The notes: generated by a model from the letters alone, not told the origin. Numbered from the stretch's first letter, positions 1 to 12,397 are shown. The stretch is DNA of 64,000 nucleotides from Ulva prolifera (GCA_023078555.1 CM041198.1:3209354-3273353); one strand, 5' to 3'. A program made the numbers and translations.

Positions 1-503
1 GCATGTGGCAGAGGGTAACGGCAGGCTTACCACATGCATGTATACAGGCCCTGTACCGGGTGCTTCATGTGTCAGCATCATACAGCGAAACGATCCACTC
101 CTGCGAACTGTAAAGGCCATAGTGCCACCAGTCTCTCGTCAACTTTGTCTTTGACGACAGATTTCGTGACACAAAGTCACAATGTCATTGACTATCACCT
201 AGGTGGTGTTGATATTCTGTACAGTCGCGTTAACGTCCTTGTAGTGGACGTCCACATGGTCAGAGAGGCCTGGCAGCCGGTACCACGTGCCACCTCATGA
301 TCGATATCGCGCTGACTCGGAGTGGCAGCCTGCATGCAGCTGCAGCTACTAGTAGTGCACACGTGTGAGGTGCCCCATTGCAAGTGTATGGCAGATCTTC
401 AATTTGTGGCTGCAACACGGTGTGGCCTGCATCGCTTGAGCAATTGTCATGACAATTGCAACTGCAGTGAGCTCAAGGACCCGATCACGTGTACAGGCCT
501 GCA

Positions 504-551
504 TGCTGCATCCTGATCTACTAGTAGTGCACTGCACTAGATCAGGATGCA
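504..551. repeat. Short hairpin repeat
   Basis: The arms TGCATCCTGATCTA and TAGATCAGGATGCA are perfectly complementary and enclose a 20-base loop that is itself palindromic. Part of the arm recurs at about 715-730. Confidence 0.6.
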
Positions 552-553
552 CT

Positions 554-715
554 GGTTACAAAAGAGTGAACGGGGGAATACAAACACCTGAAGGGGGTTT
601 CCAGGTGGTTTACCCCTTCGGCATATGTGGTCCCGTTCACTCGGAGTTGCCAATGTCCAATAGGATACGGCTCGGTAAATTTAGATTTACTTTACACCAA
701 AACCAAATCTCATGC
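554..715 (+). repeat. Dispersed repeat R2 interrupted by a nested R1 copy
   Basis: R2 elsewhere reads GTTACAAAAGAGTGAACGGG then AAAACAAACACCAAAACCGA and ATCTCATCCG. Here the first part runs to about 589. It is then interrupted by a full R1 copy (about 590-697) and resumes with ACCAAAACCAAATCTCAT. This is the clearest nesting in the window and defines the ends of R1. Confidence 0.65.
590..697 (+). repeat. Dispersed repeat family R1, full-length copy
   Basis: The copy starts TGAAGGGGGTTTCCAGG and carries the hallmark TCCAATAGGATACGGCTC. It ends with a near GTAAATTTAGATTTACTTTAC tail, about 108 bp in all. It has no coding capacity and no obvious terminal inverted repeat. Confidence 0.7.
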
Positions 716-2033
716 ACTAGATCAGGATGGGCTGACAGGATGTAGCTGCTAGCAGGCTCAGGCCGCCTTGACGTCAACGCCACCCCCTCTAGATCTGCAC
801 AGCTGTAGCTGCAGCACCGTGTGACATGCATGCCACTGACCCAACAGGGGGCTCACTGATGCATGTTGTTGTAACACGGTACCGTGTTACAGGGCAAAGT
901 ATAAGTGCAAGACAGGAACCGCGCGCGTGTGTACGCACCTGAGTGTTTGATCTAGATGTGCAGCTGCCTGCTGCCAGTGGGCTTTGGCGTGTTTCCATCT
1001 ACATGTTCAATTTTATATATATTTAAACAACAGTCGCTCAAGTCACACATGGATCCATCGATGTCAATGGTTTGACAAGCATGATTCAGAGACAAGAGTA
1101 TACTGTACTACAGTAGAGGGTAGCCTGCGCTACAGCCACTGGCAGCTGGCTGCTGGCAAACGTGTAGCAGCAGCTTGTGCCAGTGCACCACATTGTGCAT
1201 ACACACAGCATTGTTTTACAAGGATAATGGCTTGAGTCGGGCAGCACCACAAAACAAGCATTGTGTGACAGTGCGCCACAGTATAGCCTGGGTCTGCTCG
1301 TTGCTAGCAGCTGCCCGCCTCTCCGGATCCGCCTTCAAGTTCAGCTTGTTCCTGGCATAACGCAGGATGCCAGCTTTGGGTTGTTGGGCCCGCTCACATA
1401 CGTAGCTTAACTGCGAATATTTGGGTCGTATTGCAGCATTGCAGCGTTGAAAATTCTGCAAGGCAACTTGGGACTGCAGTACATACAGAGTACAGGTAGT
1501 TCACAGTGCACAACTGCTCTGCACATGCACGTTCAAGATGTGTACACCTAGCTGAAGCTGCACCTAGGTAGCAGCTGCCTAAAAAAAAAGATGGTAGTCC
1601 TGCAGCTGCATTAATATAAATATTTGCAGTGCTGATGCACTGTTGGTAGCGCGTGTTTGGCACACTACAAAAAAAAAACACTACTCTAGCTTACTCTTCT
1701 GTCACAACCGTGAGCAGTCTGTCTGGCACAACCGTGAGCAGATGATCAGCCCAAGGCCCCAGCTAGCACAGGCTGCAGCTGCAACCTTCTGCGTCTAGAG
1801 AACGGTGGCTGCAGAACACGGTGGTGGCAACAGATCAGTCATTTGCCACCCTAGGCGCCTAGGCCGGCCTATTGCTACATCAACAATGCTACGTATGCTT
1901 CCTGAGGAGGCTCCAATTCGCACATGGATGGAACCTGCTTCTCATGCATGTGCAGCTGCAACCTTCTGTGCCGACATTGCCTGACAGGATAGCCAATCAA
2001 TCCTCTTGCATCATCAGGAAGTACGTATTTTTG

Positions 2034-2085
2034 TGGCAGTCCAGTGATAAGACCGCTCTACCACTGGACACTTGCACGTCGCAGC
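2034..2085 (+). repeat. CAATCCAGTG palindrome family, diverged copy
   Basis: TGTGGCAGTCCAGTG is followed by a CCACTGGAC partner around an ACCGCT centre. One arm has decayed. Confidence 0.5.
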
Positions 2086-2103
2086 CAGCTGGTGTGTTGC
2101 AAG

Positions 2104-2205
2104 CAGTGTTGGGTCGCTTTGCAGCATCGTCAGGGCTGCCACCCAAAACATAGACCTGGACATCCAGAATTGTTCTATGTGATCGGGCCCAACGACCCAA
2201 CACTG
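2104..2205. mobile_element. hAT-like miniature element (MITE), intact ends
   Basis: The element is 102 bp with terminal inverted repeats CAGTGTTGGGTCG and CGACCCAACACTG. It is flanked by the 8-base near-duplication GTTGCAAG (left) and GTTGCAAT (right). An 8-bp duplication with CAGTGTTGGG ends is typical of the hAT superfamily. It is non-autonomous and encodes nothing. A second 102-bp copy lies at 28827-28928. Confidence 0.8.
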
Positions 2206-2969
2206 GTTGCAATTGCAATTGCATGCAAGGACAAAGCAAGCAAGGCAGGTATACGCTATATACCGGTATATGCTATAGCACCGCAAGCACTGCATTGGCA
2301 ATAACCAGGGGAATCTCGCACACCCACGCAACGAGCCAGCCACACGCAGCACACACCAACACACCCACCAACACACCCACTGGTGTGTGATACGTATACT
2401 ATGTTGCTACATGTACATGCTGTCCGCCCCGCTGAGAGCTCCCAGCGGGGAGCTGCCCCGCACTTGACCATGGCAGTATTGAGTTACAGCCTGATCTCAT
2501 ATAATTCTCAATAAACTATGTAATCCGTGCACCATCTAAGCCATGTAATCACGAGTACACACGCTACTGTGGCAGTGGCTGCAGCTCTGCCGCCTGTGGC
2601 CATGGCTGCGAGCTGCACTGCAGCGTCTAAATGCATGCATTTGGTGCAAATGCAGTGACTGGCCGTGCGCTCGTTCATGCACGGGCGCGATATAATACTG
2701 ATAGCGCTGCGTGTGCGCTGCAGCCAGACACGTCACTTTGTGAGAAGCATTGCATTTGCGGCCTGTCGCGCATGTGCGACATGAGGCGCGGTGCATCTCT
2801 AGAGATACGGCGGCCGCCCGACGTGTTGACCCCGGTGTCCCGTCTGTGCACAGTGGATGACGCGTCGTCCAAACTTGGTTTACTGCATGTATGAACTTCA
2901 CAGCGTATGACGCACGCGCGCGCTCGACCGATCCAGGTACCGCCCGCAAATCTGCTGTGCACGTTGTGT

Positions 2970-3015
2970 CTTCGGTGCTGCCCGCCTCGCCGCCTTAGGC
3001 CTTGTGTCACACGTC
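2970..3015 (-). repeat. GGCGAGGCGGGCAGCACCG family (R4) copy
   Basis: The reverse complement of the R4 core is present (GGTGCTGCCCGCCTCGCCGC followed by CTTGTGTCACAC). This is one of about ten copies in the window. Confidence 0.55.
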
Positions 3016-3310
3016 TGCCTGGCTCGCAGACCTGCATCTGACCACCAGCGCATGCATTGCCGTTCATCTTCTTTGGTCGAGGGAGAGACGCGGCCTGCGC
3101 GCGCAGCTATACAGACATTATGATCCAGCCTTTGATATTTCAAAGCCTTTGATTAATATTCAAGGGTCATGACTCACGAGGCATGCGGGGAGCGCCACCA
3201 CAGTCGATCCTGCATGTTGCCTGTGAATGCGCACTGCCAGTGCATGGCATATGCGCATATGTTTGCATAGGGGCGACAACAAAAGCTTCACTCTAGAGTG
3301 AATTCACCCG

Positions 3311-3531
3311 TTAACGGGAGAAAACAAACACCAAAACCGAATCTCATCCGAGGGGCAGTCCCACCCAGGCGCCCACGATCCTGGTATTGCCCTGCGTATA
3401 CGTGTACACCGCGGAAACAGTCCTTCTATGAGATTGTATATACAGGACCAAATGTTGTAGAGCAAGACACCAGATGGTACTTACAAAAGAGTGAACGGGA
3501 GAAAACAAACACTGAAACCGAATCTCATCCG
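3311..3531 (+). repeat. Two R2 copies
   Basis: One partial copy (about 3311-3350) and one fuller copy (about 3480-3531) carry the R2 string GAACGGGAGAAAACAAACAC followed by CCGAATCTCATCCG. They are 170 bp apart in the same orientation. Confidence 0.6.
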
Positions 3532-3840
3532 AATCAACTCCCCCTCGACCTCCACACCGATCTGGAAGTGATTTGGATCTGGCAGCAGTTGCAACGCACG
3601 TGGCATGCGCATATGTGTTACAAGGACAAAGTAAGGTAGCACCGCGAGCAACGTGGCATGCGTGCGTGCTGCCGTGGCTGCCACATGCAGTGCTGGCTAG
3701 CTATAGTATACTTGTGGTACAAGGTCGAGCTGTCGCTACCGCTGGAGCTCGCGAACCGTCGATCGACGTGCCGACCATGGCGCTGCTGACATGTGCACAG
3801 ACGGCACGGACTCGCTCGCAGGGCGCGCCGACTTTTGCAT

Positions 3841-3911
3841 GTAAAGTCAATCTGAGTTTACTGAGCCGTATCCTATTGGACATTGACAACTCCGAGTTAA
3901 CGGGACCACAT
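3841..3911 (-). repeat. R1 copy, reverse orientation
   Basis: Begins GTAAAGTCAATCTGAG and contains GAGCCGTATCCTATTGGACA followed by the reverse of GGTCCCGTTAACTCGGAG. Confidence 0.7.
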
Positions 3912-4770
3912 TTGCCGATGTTGTCACAGAAAAGTAAACGGATACAGGCTGAGGTTCACACCACTAGTACTTTTCCTAAACAGCTCCCACACACTGACTC
4001 ATGCATCGATGTCTGTTCATGGACCGGCATCAATGCATGACCTTAGCTGCAGCTTTAATTTTCACAGAATTCTGTACCTTAAGCTTCAGGTAAACGGGCG
4101 CATGCAGACAAGTACAACCAGACAAATACAACGATAAAAAACACCTCTTCCAAACCAGTGGCTGCAGCTTTGATCGACTGCGCATGCAGTCGACTAAAGC
4201 TGGGCAAGCTGGCTCTATACGACGAGCTGCGGCTATAGCTATGCATGCCCACCTGGCAGCCAGTGGATGTTCATGAACTTCCATGATCAAGGAATGAAGT
4301 CATGCCTGATCAGGCATGAACTCATTCATTGATCATCAAGAGCTCTACTACTAGCTAAAGTACTAGTAGAGCATTGTCCACTGCCCACCCGCGGGGACAG
4401 GGGATCGATCCTGTCCGGACAGGTGCGCCTGGGCATGCATGTGTACATGTGGGGGGGGGGGGGACCGCATGCTGGATCCGAGAATTACTGCATGCAGGAT
4501 GACTGTGCGAACAACGGCGAGACACCGGTTTATACCGGAATGCAGACCATACTAAAGAAACCTTCTCTGCTTGCAAGAGCGCCCAGTCCGTTCAGGGCTG
4601 GAATCATAGTTTGACTTTGGCATCTCGCACTCCGACGCCTCGTGGCCCCCTGCTGGTTGCGGCTGGCTGGCAAACATTCTCGAGATCCATTTCAATCGCT
4701 TTGAATGTGCTGCCCCAGTGTGCTGCCCTGTGCTGTGTGCTGCCCTGTGTGCTGCCCTGCGGAGGTGATC

Positions 4771-4823
4771 CTGTGGCAATCCAGTGATGTAGCCGCTACA
4801 CCACTAGTACTGGATTGCCACAG
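4771..4823. repeat. CAATCCAGTG palindrome, near-intact copy
   Basis: CTGTGGCAATCCAGT at the left pairs exactly with ACTGGATTGCCACAG at the right. About 23 bases lie between, including GTAGCCGCTACACCAC, which is itself palindromic. The whole forms a hairpin of about 53 bases and looks like a minimal foldback or MITE unit. Confidence 0.7.
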
Positions 4824-5300
4824 ATCCGCATGCAGACGAAGCATGTGCTCCCGGTCTTGTGCAAGCACATGGCGCGCCCCCTCCTCCCACCCAGGAGGCC
4901 CAGGCACATGCATACAGAGGATGCAAAGATGTCTCCCGCGAGCACGGTTCCGGGTTCGAATTCCGTGCACCGTCCACACCGACGCGTGTGGATCGGCTAC
5001 CGCCGGCAGTCACGACCAATCAGTCGACGTGCACGGCCTCCCCGAGGTCGCTCTTGGTGGAGAAACCTACGTGTGCGCGCTCGATGCGAGGTCTCCGCGC
5101 GTGCGATCCAAGGTCTCCGATGTATGGGCGCCTGGCAAAAGCGTATGCTGGTCCTATGCAGGAACAGCTGCAGCGTGAGGGGACGGAAGAGTGCCGCTGG
5201 GGGCGCCGGTCCTGCCCGAGAGCAGCTTCATCACTCCGCTCTCTGTTGATGACTGGCACTGGTCCAATTGGTCGACTGGTACATCCTCCAAAGCCCGATC

Positions 5301-7000
5301 AAATACGAAAGGCTGTGAGTTAAAAGTGCGAACTCGGAGCTCCTGCATGAATCAGCGAGTCTGATGCCGATACTGGGAATGCAAGGGGCCCCAGTAGCAC
5401 TGTGGGCAGCTGTACAGGACTACAGTGCGTATGAAGCACCCGAGCGAGTTATCAGAAAGGGTGTGCCAGCCCAGCCAAGTTGGCACACCCATTCCGCTGG
5501 CTGCAGGTTGAGCCACTGACCAGAGTAAGTGTAGTGTGTAGAGCTGCTCGAGTGATGGCAAGCTCATATGATCTGTCAGCACACCAATCAGATGTGTTGC
5601 GCGGCTGCTCTGCAACATGTAACGATACCTTGGGGAGGTCTGTTTGGGGATGAGCCAATGGAACTGGTGAGCGATGCGATCATTCCGCTACACCGCTAAA
5701 TCTGGCCGTTGATATTTCCAGTATGAGCTGCTATGTTTATGTTCTTCTGTATGAACGATAGGCGGAGACAGTATGCGACGCGGGCTTGGTGGTCGCTAGC
5801 TATAGTACATCTGCTTGGATGAGCCGGATCGGCTGGATCTCGTATACGGGCAAGTTGTCTCTTCGATCTATTAGATTGACATCATGATACACCACGGGGA
5901 CGCACATGGCCTTGATCTTCCATCGTTCACTGAAAACCGCATTCGGATGCTTGGGCAATTGCACGCAAGGGCATGCGGTCGTTGCTGCTCTCCGTGCAAC
6001 GGTGTCGCTGGCGTAGCTCACTCCACCACTCCTATTAACGGGCATCTATCTTAAAGCGAACCTCTCCCAGCGGGGCGTTGCACCAGCGGTGCTCACCGGT
6101 TTGAAAGCCTGCGACTGATGGAGGCCCGCGACCCCTTGTTGCCACTCATGATCAAACGACTGCACAGAGGATGCGCGCAGCTGTCAATTGTGCCGTGCAT
6201 GCCGAATATACAGGGGTGCTTGTTTGTCGAGGACTTCTCGCTCGGACAGGTTGCATGGACAGCTAACGAACCAGATTGCCATGCTCGTTCGTTTCCGTCC
6301 TCCGTCGCTTGCGCTTGTTGCGTAGTCGCTTGCAGCCAGCCGTAGCTTGCGTACCTGATTCGTGAACTAAGGCACCTACAAGCCTCTGACTCTGAAATAA
6401 AATGTTTTCACGTCCAATAGGTGCACGTCGCGGCCGTAGCTCCCCGCGCTATGCAACAACATGTTCCGCATCCAGTGCTCTCGCACCTGATTCGCAAGTA
6501 TGGACGACATCTGCTGCCAAACATAGTTTCATATGATCTGTGCTGAAGCACACTGTTTACGAGCTCGAGTTGTTTACAAGCTGCACTAGCAGGCCCTGGG
6601 CGTTGCGATGACTGGGGCATGAGTTCTCATGTACGAACGGCTGACGTGCAGATTCGGCTGAACGTGGAAATCTGCCGTTGCGCTTCGCTTTTGTTTGCTT
6701 GTCGAACAGTCTGAGCACAGACATGGCATTGAGTTGCCTGTGGACTCTACTTGGCTGCTCTGCTCGGCGGCTATGAAAGTGCGATCGCGCCTCAGACGAT
6801 GTAAACTGAGTGATGCGTGTGTATGGCGGATCAATTGCGATGGCTGTGCGCGAATTGAAGCATTCACTGTGCGTGTCGCACAGCCATGATCGTCAGGATC
6901 AGGCACAATCACCAGAAATGCAAGCGATTGATTGGTTGATTTAAACCTTACTTTGGTACGTGCCATGCTGAAACGTTGTTGCTGGTGTGCTCAACTGCTG
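5301..7000. other. Repeat-poor island with protein-like open frames, unresolved
   Basis: None of the short repeat families appear here. Minus-strand open frames at 6966-6586, 6045-5800 and 5658-5452 read like protein; for example the middle one has HPNAVFSERWKIKAMCVPVV and ends LPVYEIQPIRLIQADVL. A plus frame also lies at 6118-6345. I found no donor/acceptor set joining them and no known family. The stretch could be a decayed gene, a fragment of a larger transposon, or chance. Confidence 0.25.
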
Positions 7001-8725
7001 AACTAGCTGCCAAATCTCGAGTTCTCAACACTTCACGTCCATGCAGGTCCGTCTTACAGCCTGCAGGCATGATATCATATGCTTCATGACAGCCACAGTC
7101 CAGTGATGACCAAGCCATGATCATCGTTCCTTGAGCTGGTGTGACTCTGGCCCCCTGTTATTGATGTGCCGCAATGTACACATGAAACATCAGGACATAG
7201 CTGGGATGCCTCTTTCTGTCCCAGATTCCGGAGTTGTCAATGTCCATGCATACATACGTTACGGGAACGGCCTGGTACCCGGCATCTCTTCTTTGTAACT
7301 ACATACGTTATGCCAATCTGTAGCCCCTGGTCTCGGGCACCATGGTCCCCACACCGAGTCATCTGAAGGGGGCCCAGCTGGAAGGGGGCCAGCCCCATGG
7401 CATCGCCACATATGCACCCACGGCGCCATCCACCAGTTTACAGGTAGCCGCCATCTGTGGACTCGCAGATGCGCTCCCGGGAGAGAGACAACGCTCAGTT
7501 GCATACGTGTCTTACGGCATCGTGGGTGCACAGCTTAAGGCGGACTGGCAGTAGATGAGGTTGCCAGGATCCTCCAGGTGCCACATGTAGCCACTGGCAG
7601 GCCAAGCTGTCCACCAGCTGCCAACTGCTGGGCAAGACAGTCGCCTCGAACTTGTTCAAGAAAAGTCACGCATCTTGCCTCACCCATACTTCACCCAGAC
7701 AAGCTTCAGCCTCTACTGAGAACCTCTTAAGAATTCGGGCACACAGGACACACAGCTTACTCGGGCACTCACACACACACCCCCCACCTGTTGACTGGCT
7801 GCTGCGTCAGGCTTCATCTGGCGGGTGCTCCTGCTCTCGTGGCAGGCACATGGGCCTGCGGTGCTACCTCCGCGCCTCCCGGGATTTGGGATTTGGGATT
7901 TGGGATTTGTCTTCGTGAAAGTCCGACTGTGTGGCAGCACACAATGCATCGAGCGGCTGTCACTGCATGACCACGTTGTCCTCAGTAAATTCTCAGTAAA
8001 TTCAGATTTACTTTAAAGCTCAGTAAAGCTCAGTAAATGCAGATTTACTTTACTTGACGTTAGGGCATCACAGGATGCACCGTTTCGTTTCGAGTCCTGT
8101 GGACCTGCTGTCGTTTCGATGCAGGTCCTGATGCAGTTCCGGTTGGGACTTAAAGTCCATGACAGCACCGTATAAATGTATAAATGCGGCACTATGTATA
8201 CTACTGTGTGTGCTACAGGACAGCGCAAGGGATCCGTACCATGCATGTGCAGCCGATGCCATTGCAAAACTTGTTGACACAGTATGCTGTTTCGCCGCCT
8301 GTGTTCTTGTAACACAGTATGCTGCAGCAGCCAAGGGGTGGTAGGCAGCAAGAGTAGTTGGGGATCGAGAGGGGGGATGATGGCAATGCATTTGTGCCAT
8401 GCATAGCTGAGTGAGCCTTGTGGTCGTGGTGGGTGGTTGCTCACGTATACTATAGGCGTCTGGTGAGGCCCTTTGGCAATCCCGAAACATGTTATGCCGG
8501 TCCGTGATGTTCATGTAATACAGCATCAACCAGTGAACTTTCTACCTCAGTGCATGGCACTGAGGGATCCACCTGACGAGCTCATGCACTGTGACTCAGT
8601 CTGCGACTGAGACGCAAACATGCCCGGTTGGTTTGTCAAGTTTCGTCCCCAGCCATATGCATGCCCGGGTACCGAAGCACTAGTGCTGCCTGCCCTGCCT
8701 GGACTGTGGAAGTTGCTGCTGCTTT

Positions 8726-8777
8726 GGATGAGATCCTTTTGTTGTGTTTGTCTTCTCCCGTTTACTCTTCTGTAACA
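8726..8777 (-). repeat. R2 copy, reverse orientation
   Basis: GGATGAGATCC through TCTTCTCCCGTTTACTCTTC is the reverse complement of R2. Confidence 0.6.
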
Positions 8778-9007
8778 GTGCTGCCTGCGGTGCCTGGACT
8801 GACGCTGGCTCGCGCTTGTCGCAAGCTTGAGCCTGCGCCAACCCTGTGCTGCATGCCCGTCGCCGCGAGTTCGCGTATCCACGGATGAAAGAACTTGCAA
8901 GTTTTCCCCGTATCCAAAGGAACATCGTCCCGTCCGCTCCGTAATCGCCGAGACTCAGCTGGGCCCGTCGAGGCCGCTGCTGCAGTGTGCGCCGTGACGG
9001 CATGTTG

Positions 9008-9098
9008 TCGCGGCGCTGCCCGCCTCGCGGCGTCGTCCTTGCAGTTGTTACAAAAGAGTGAACGGAAGAAGACAACACCAAAACCGAATCTCATCCGC
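9008..9098. repeat. R4 copy joined directly to an R2 copy
   Basis: The reverse R4 core (CGCTGCCCGCCTCGCGGCGT) runs into GTCCTTGCAGTTGTTACAAA, and R2 then continues to ATCTCATCCG at 9098. The abutment suggests repeated insertion into the same hot spot. Confidence 0.55.
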
Positions 9099-9912
9099 AT
9101 CAAAACACTTGCAGTTGTAACACTGTGCACGCCTGGTCCAGGCGGCATCATGATGCGCGCTGGACGCTGCGCGCGCGTGCGGCGTGATCCCTTTAGTAGT
9201 AACATTTCCCGCGCTGCATTTCCCGCGCTGCATTGCAACATGCGGTGTATACACTACACGTATATTATAACTGTACAGAAGAGTGGCCGGGTCTGAGCAC
9301 ACAACCCTGTGGCATCTACATCTCCCGAATGCCGACAGGTCATTCGACGTCCGACCGAATTCCGAGAGATCGCGTTCCTGCAGCTGCATGTAGCGACTCG
9401 CTACTAGCGAGGCCTTAGCGTAGGCGCCGGCGATCGAGCTGCAGTCGCGATTTGCGCCTATGGATTCATTTGGGGGTCGACCCGTCGGAGGTTTTATGTG
9501 ACCATGGGGGATGGTCAACATGAATGGTCAATCGCGGGTCGACCTGGTTTTTTGGGGGATTGAATTCTTGAATTCATCGCGTGCTCAGGTCAAAGATATC
9601 TCGAGATATGTACATCTGTGCGTCACAGTGTGAACTGTAGGACATATGTCCTGCTAGCGCTGGTGGGCTCGTGTCAACCACGTTCATGTTCGAACATGAA
9701 TTCCCTGAATTCCCTGGTTGGTGTCCCCTGTTCCAGGACTGCGAGGAGTCGTAGATTGGAGTAGGCCCTCCCATTCACTCTTTTGTAGATTGGACTCGGC
9801 CCTGAACTTCGCGTGCGGAGTCACTGTAGACCAGCGCGGCTAGCCGACCGGAAAGCGACGATCCCATATGCATCGCGAGTCATGACCGCATCATCGCTTT
9901 CTCGACTAGTCG

Positions 9913-9950
9913 ATGCTGTCCTACGAACAGTACTGTTCATAGGACAGCAT
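9913..9950. repeat. Perfect short hairpin
   Basis: ATGCTGTCCTACGAACAG meets TACTGTTCATAGGACAGCAT. The arms pair along about 18 bases with one mismatch. Confidence 0.6.
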
Positions 9951-10397
9951 GCGCATGATGCTGTTAAGATTCTGATGCTGTAGCATCTATCAGCCGGACA
10001 TGTCCGGACGTATTCAGCTGTCGCCTGTCGTACCCATCACATACGAGTCCTGGCCAGCCCGCAGGAAACCAACAGCCTGTGCATCGTTGCAATTGGCAGA
10101 AGTTTTGCCTTCGCGGGCCGGACTGGTGCATTCGCGCCGTGATCACAGTCGCAAGCTATGCTGATCTCGGCACGTATGGATGTGAGGCTAGAGGGGTACT
10201 AATGTTCAAAGTGACAAGACATTTTGCTGCGCAGGCCCAAACCACCCATGCCCACCCAGCTGCGCCAGATGTCAGCCCTAGCTGTCCATGACTGCATGAC
10301 GCATGACCTGCTGATGACCTAATCTTCCGGCATGCTTGCTGAGGGAAACTTTAAATCCTGCAGTGCTGGCTGAACATTCCATGCTGCAATATTAATG

Positions 10398-10444
10398 TTG
10401 TGGCAATCCAGTGGTATAGCGGCCATATCACTGGATTGCCACAA
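10398..10444. repeat. CAATCCAGTG palindrome, near-perfect copy
   Basis: TTGTGGCAATCCAGTG pairs exactly with CACTGGATTGCCACAA around a GTATAGCGGCCATAT centre. At 47 bases this is the cleanest copy of the family. Confidence 0.75.
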
Positions 10445-10499
10445 ATGTAGTGACAAAGGACAGAGGCCGGGCATCGAGCCATTGCTAGGACCATTGCTA

Positions 10500-11600
10500 G
10501 GAATTCACACCCTGCAATGTATGCATGTTTGGATAGCCATGACGGCAATTTTGCCACAAACTTTGGTACAAAAGAGTGCACAGTCCGCAAAAAGAAGAAC
10601 CTCAACAACGATGTGGATTCAGCTCAAATGTCTCTGTTGCGAAACAGCGTCTGTGTCTGTGTGACGGTGAGAGCGGATTTTGTGAAGGGGGAGGATGTTG
10701 TTGTGCACCCACCTGTGCAATTTATACCATATGAATCATATGATATGATGTTTGTGCAATGGCACATAGCTGGAGGGACCCTCCAGTTTCTGCCTAGCAA
10801 TTTGAAAGAGGTCTGCATGCCTGCTTGCAATTCAAGCATAGCACAGACTTTCTGGTCGATGCTGTAGCATGCACCCAGTCCTGTCCTGTGCGGGCCCCCA
10901 TCTTTCCCTTCAGCATGATGCAGTGTCGCGATCGAGGACCTGCTGGGGAGACCTGTCGGGGTCTGATGTAGGGACGTCTGATGTAGGGATGTCTGCGTAT
11001 GATGTAGCAGTGTGATCATACTGCGTACATACAGGAAAGTGCTCTCCACCCATGGCAGTTGCAGATGATGCCAAGCTTAGGCTTGGACTGCTCATCAATT
11101 CACACAAGTTCGCCATTTTTCTTTTCAGAGCGTAACCACAACCCTCGGGTCAGGGTGTCAAAGGCAGTTTTGAGTGCAGATCGGTATCAAACTTGGTGGA
11201 TGGGGGTGTGAGCAGACCTGGCACTGGCTGTTGTGGGGTCATATGTGCAGGATCCCATAGAGGTTCGCAAATGCTCTCTGGCTGGCACCATGTCATGTGG
11301 ATGCCTGGCAGGGCTTGAACTTCTCAGCGGATCAATGATAAATGATAATACCGTGCACACACTTGTAGCCTGTGTCAAGTTTTCTGCTGGAGTTCACATA
11401 GTTGTAATCTCTCCACAGTGCCCCAGCTGCCTGGTGAAGTATGTACCTCTGCAGATACCGGCCCCGATGCCCATGCAAGCTGCAATCTATTGCAACTGCC
11501 CCCGTGCAGGATCTATGAGCAGGGTCACAGTGCACACTGTAACCCTCCAGTAGCATGCTAGATGCTAGCCCTGCCAGGCCTGCTAGGCTCCAGTAGCATG
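10500..11600. other. Unresolved open frames on both strands
   Basis: A plus frame at 10517-10867 (116 aa, with VQFIPYESYDMMFVQWHIAG), a minus frame at 11049-10624 (141 aa, with LLGRNWRVPPAMCHC) and a plus frame at 11233-11553 (106 aa) are longer than expected by chance here. No family is recognised and no exon chain could be built. Confidence 0.2.
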
Positions 11601-11832
11601 CTAGATGCTAGCCCTGCTAGATGACGTTCTTATTCTCCCAGCCTGATTGCTGAGGCTGATTCCTGGGATGGGCTGCCAATCGCTCAGGCCCGAGGTCAAA
11701 TCAGAGGTTGTTCTGCAAGAGAGTCTCGAAGGACGTGAGGCCTGACACCACATCTGGTTTGCTTGTGTTCTCATCAAGTGTCCCCTGAGGCCAGCAACAG
11801 GGTTGGTTTGCCAGCCAAACATCATGGCATCA

Positions 11833-11915
11833 CTGTGGCAATCCAGTGGTACAACTGCTTCACCACCGGACGTTTGCACATCATATCACTGGACTGTCAT
11901 ATCACTACAAAGCCA
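11833..11915. repeat. CAATCCAGTG palindrome family, diverged copy
   Basis: CTGTGGCAATCCAGTGGTAC starts it, and the partner CACTGGACTGTCATATCACT is displaced by an insertion of about 30 bases. Confidence 0.5.
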
Positions 11916-12397
11916 CTGGAGGTGCCACAGAGGCCCGGGTGGCACAGTTTTGTGTTCAGCACAGGTTTGTGTTCGCCACAGGTTTGTGTTCGGCACAGTT
12001 TTGTGTTCTACCGGCAATGCTCATGCATACATCATGTGTGATACTACGGGCAATGCTGGGAGAGAGGACAGCCCAGCCACGGCTTGCTTGCTGTCCGTGT
12101 GGCAGAACGTCAGTCACTGTCATGGCACCATCACTGCACAATTGCTGCAACTTTCGCACGTGCTGAAGGTTGTGATCTGCCCTGGTGATGTACATGTGCT
12201 TCCGGTGCTTCTGCTTGATATTTAGTTTTTCACCAGCGCAGATCACAATCTGCCACAGCTCAATCCACAGGTACCTACACCAGATCCCACAACATGCCTA
12301 GAGCCCACTATAGAGCCCACTGTAATAATGTAGCTACATTACTAGATCCCACTACATCAAGCATGAGCATGATCAGGTAACAGATCCCACTACATCA

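Larger units (their letters stand above)
1..5300. other. Repeat-rich intergenic stretch, no supported gene
   Basis: I see no exon chain here. The stretch holds short palindromes and dispersed repeat copies listed separately (R2 with nested R1 at 554-715, a hAT-like element at 2104-2205, R2 at 3311-3531, R1 at 3841-3911, a CAATCCAGTG palindrome at 4771-4823). A 48-base hairpin lies at 504-551, and a run of G at 4451-4463. The open frames present are short, lie on all frames and have no acceptor/donor structure. Confidence 0.6.
7001..10390. other. Intergenic, repeats only
   Basis: No gene recognised. Contents: four tandem TTTGGGA units (7881-7909), partial R1 tails (7982-8053), R2 copies on both strands (8726-8777 minus, 9047-9098 plus), an R4 copy abutting R2 (9008-9046), and a perfect hairpin at 9913-9950 (arms ATGCTGTCCTA and TAGGACAGCAT). 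Confidence 0.5.

Noticed and set aside
4940-4975. tRNA-like T arm (CCGGGTTCGAATTCCGT)
   Set aside because: The T stem pairs, but no acceptor or D arm can be found at tRNA distance upstream.
7881-7909. Telomere-like heptamer array (TTTGGGA)
   Set aside because: Only four units, the sequence is not a known telomere unit, and it lies internally with repeats on both sides.
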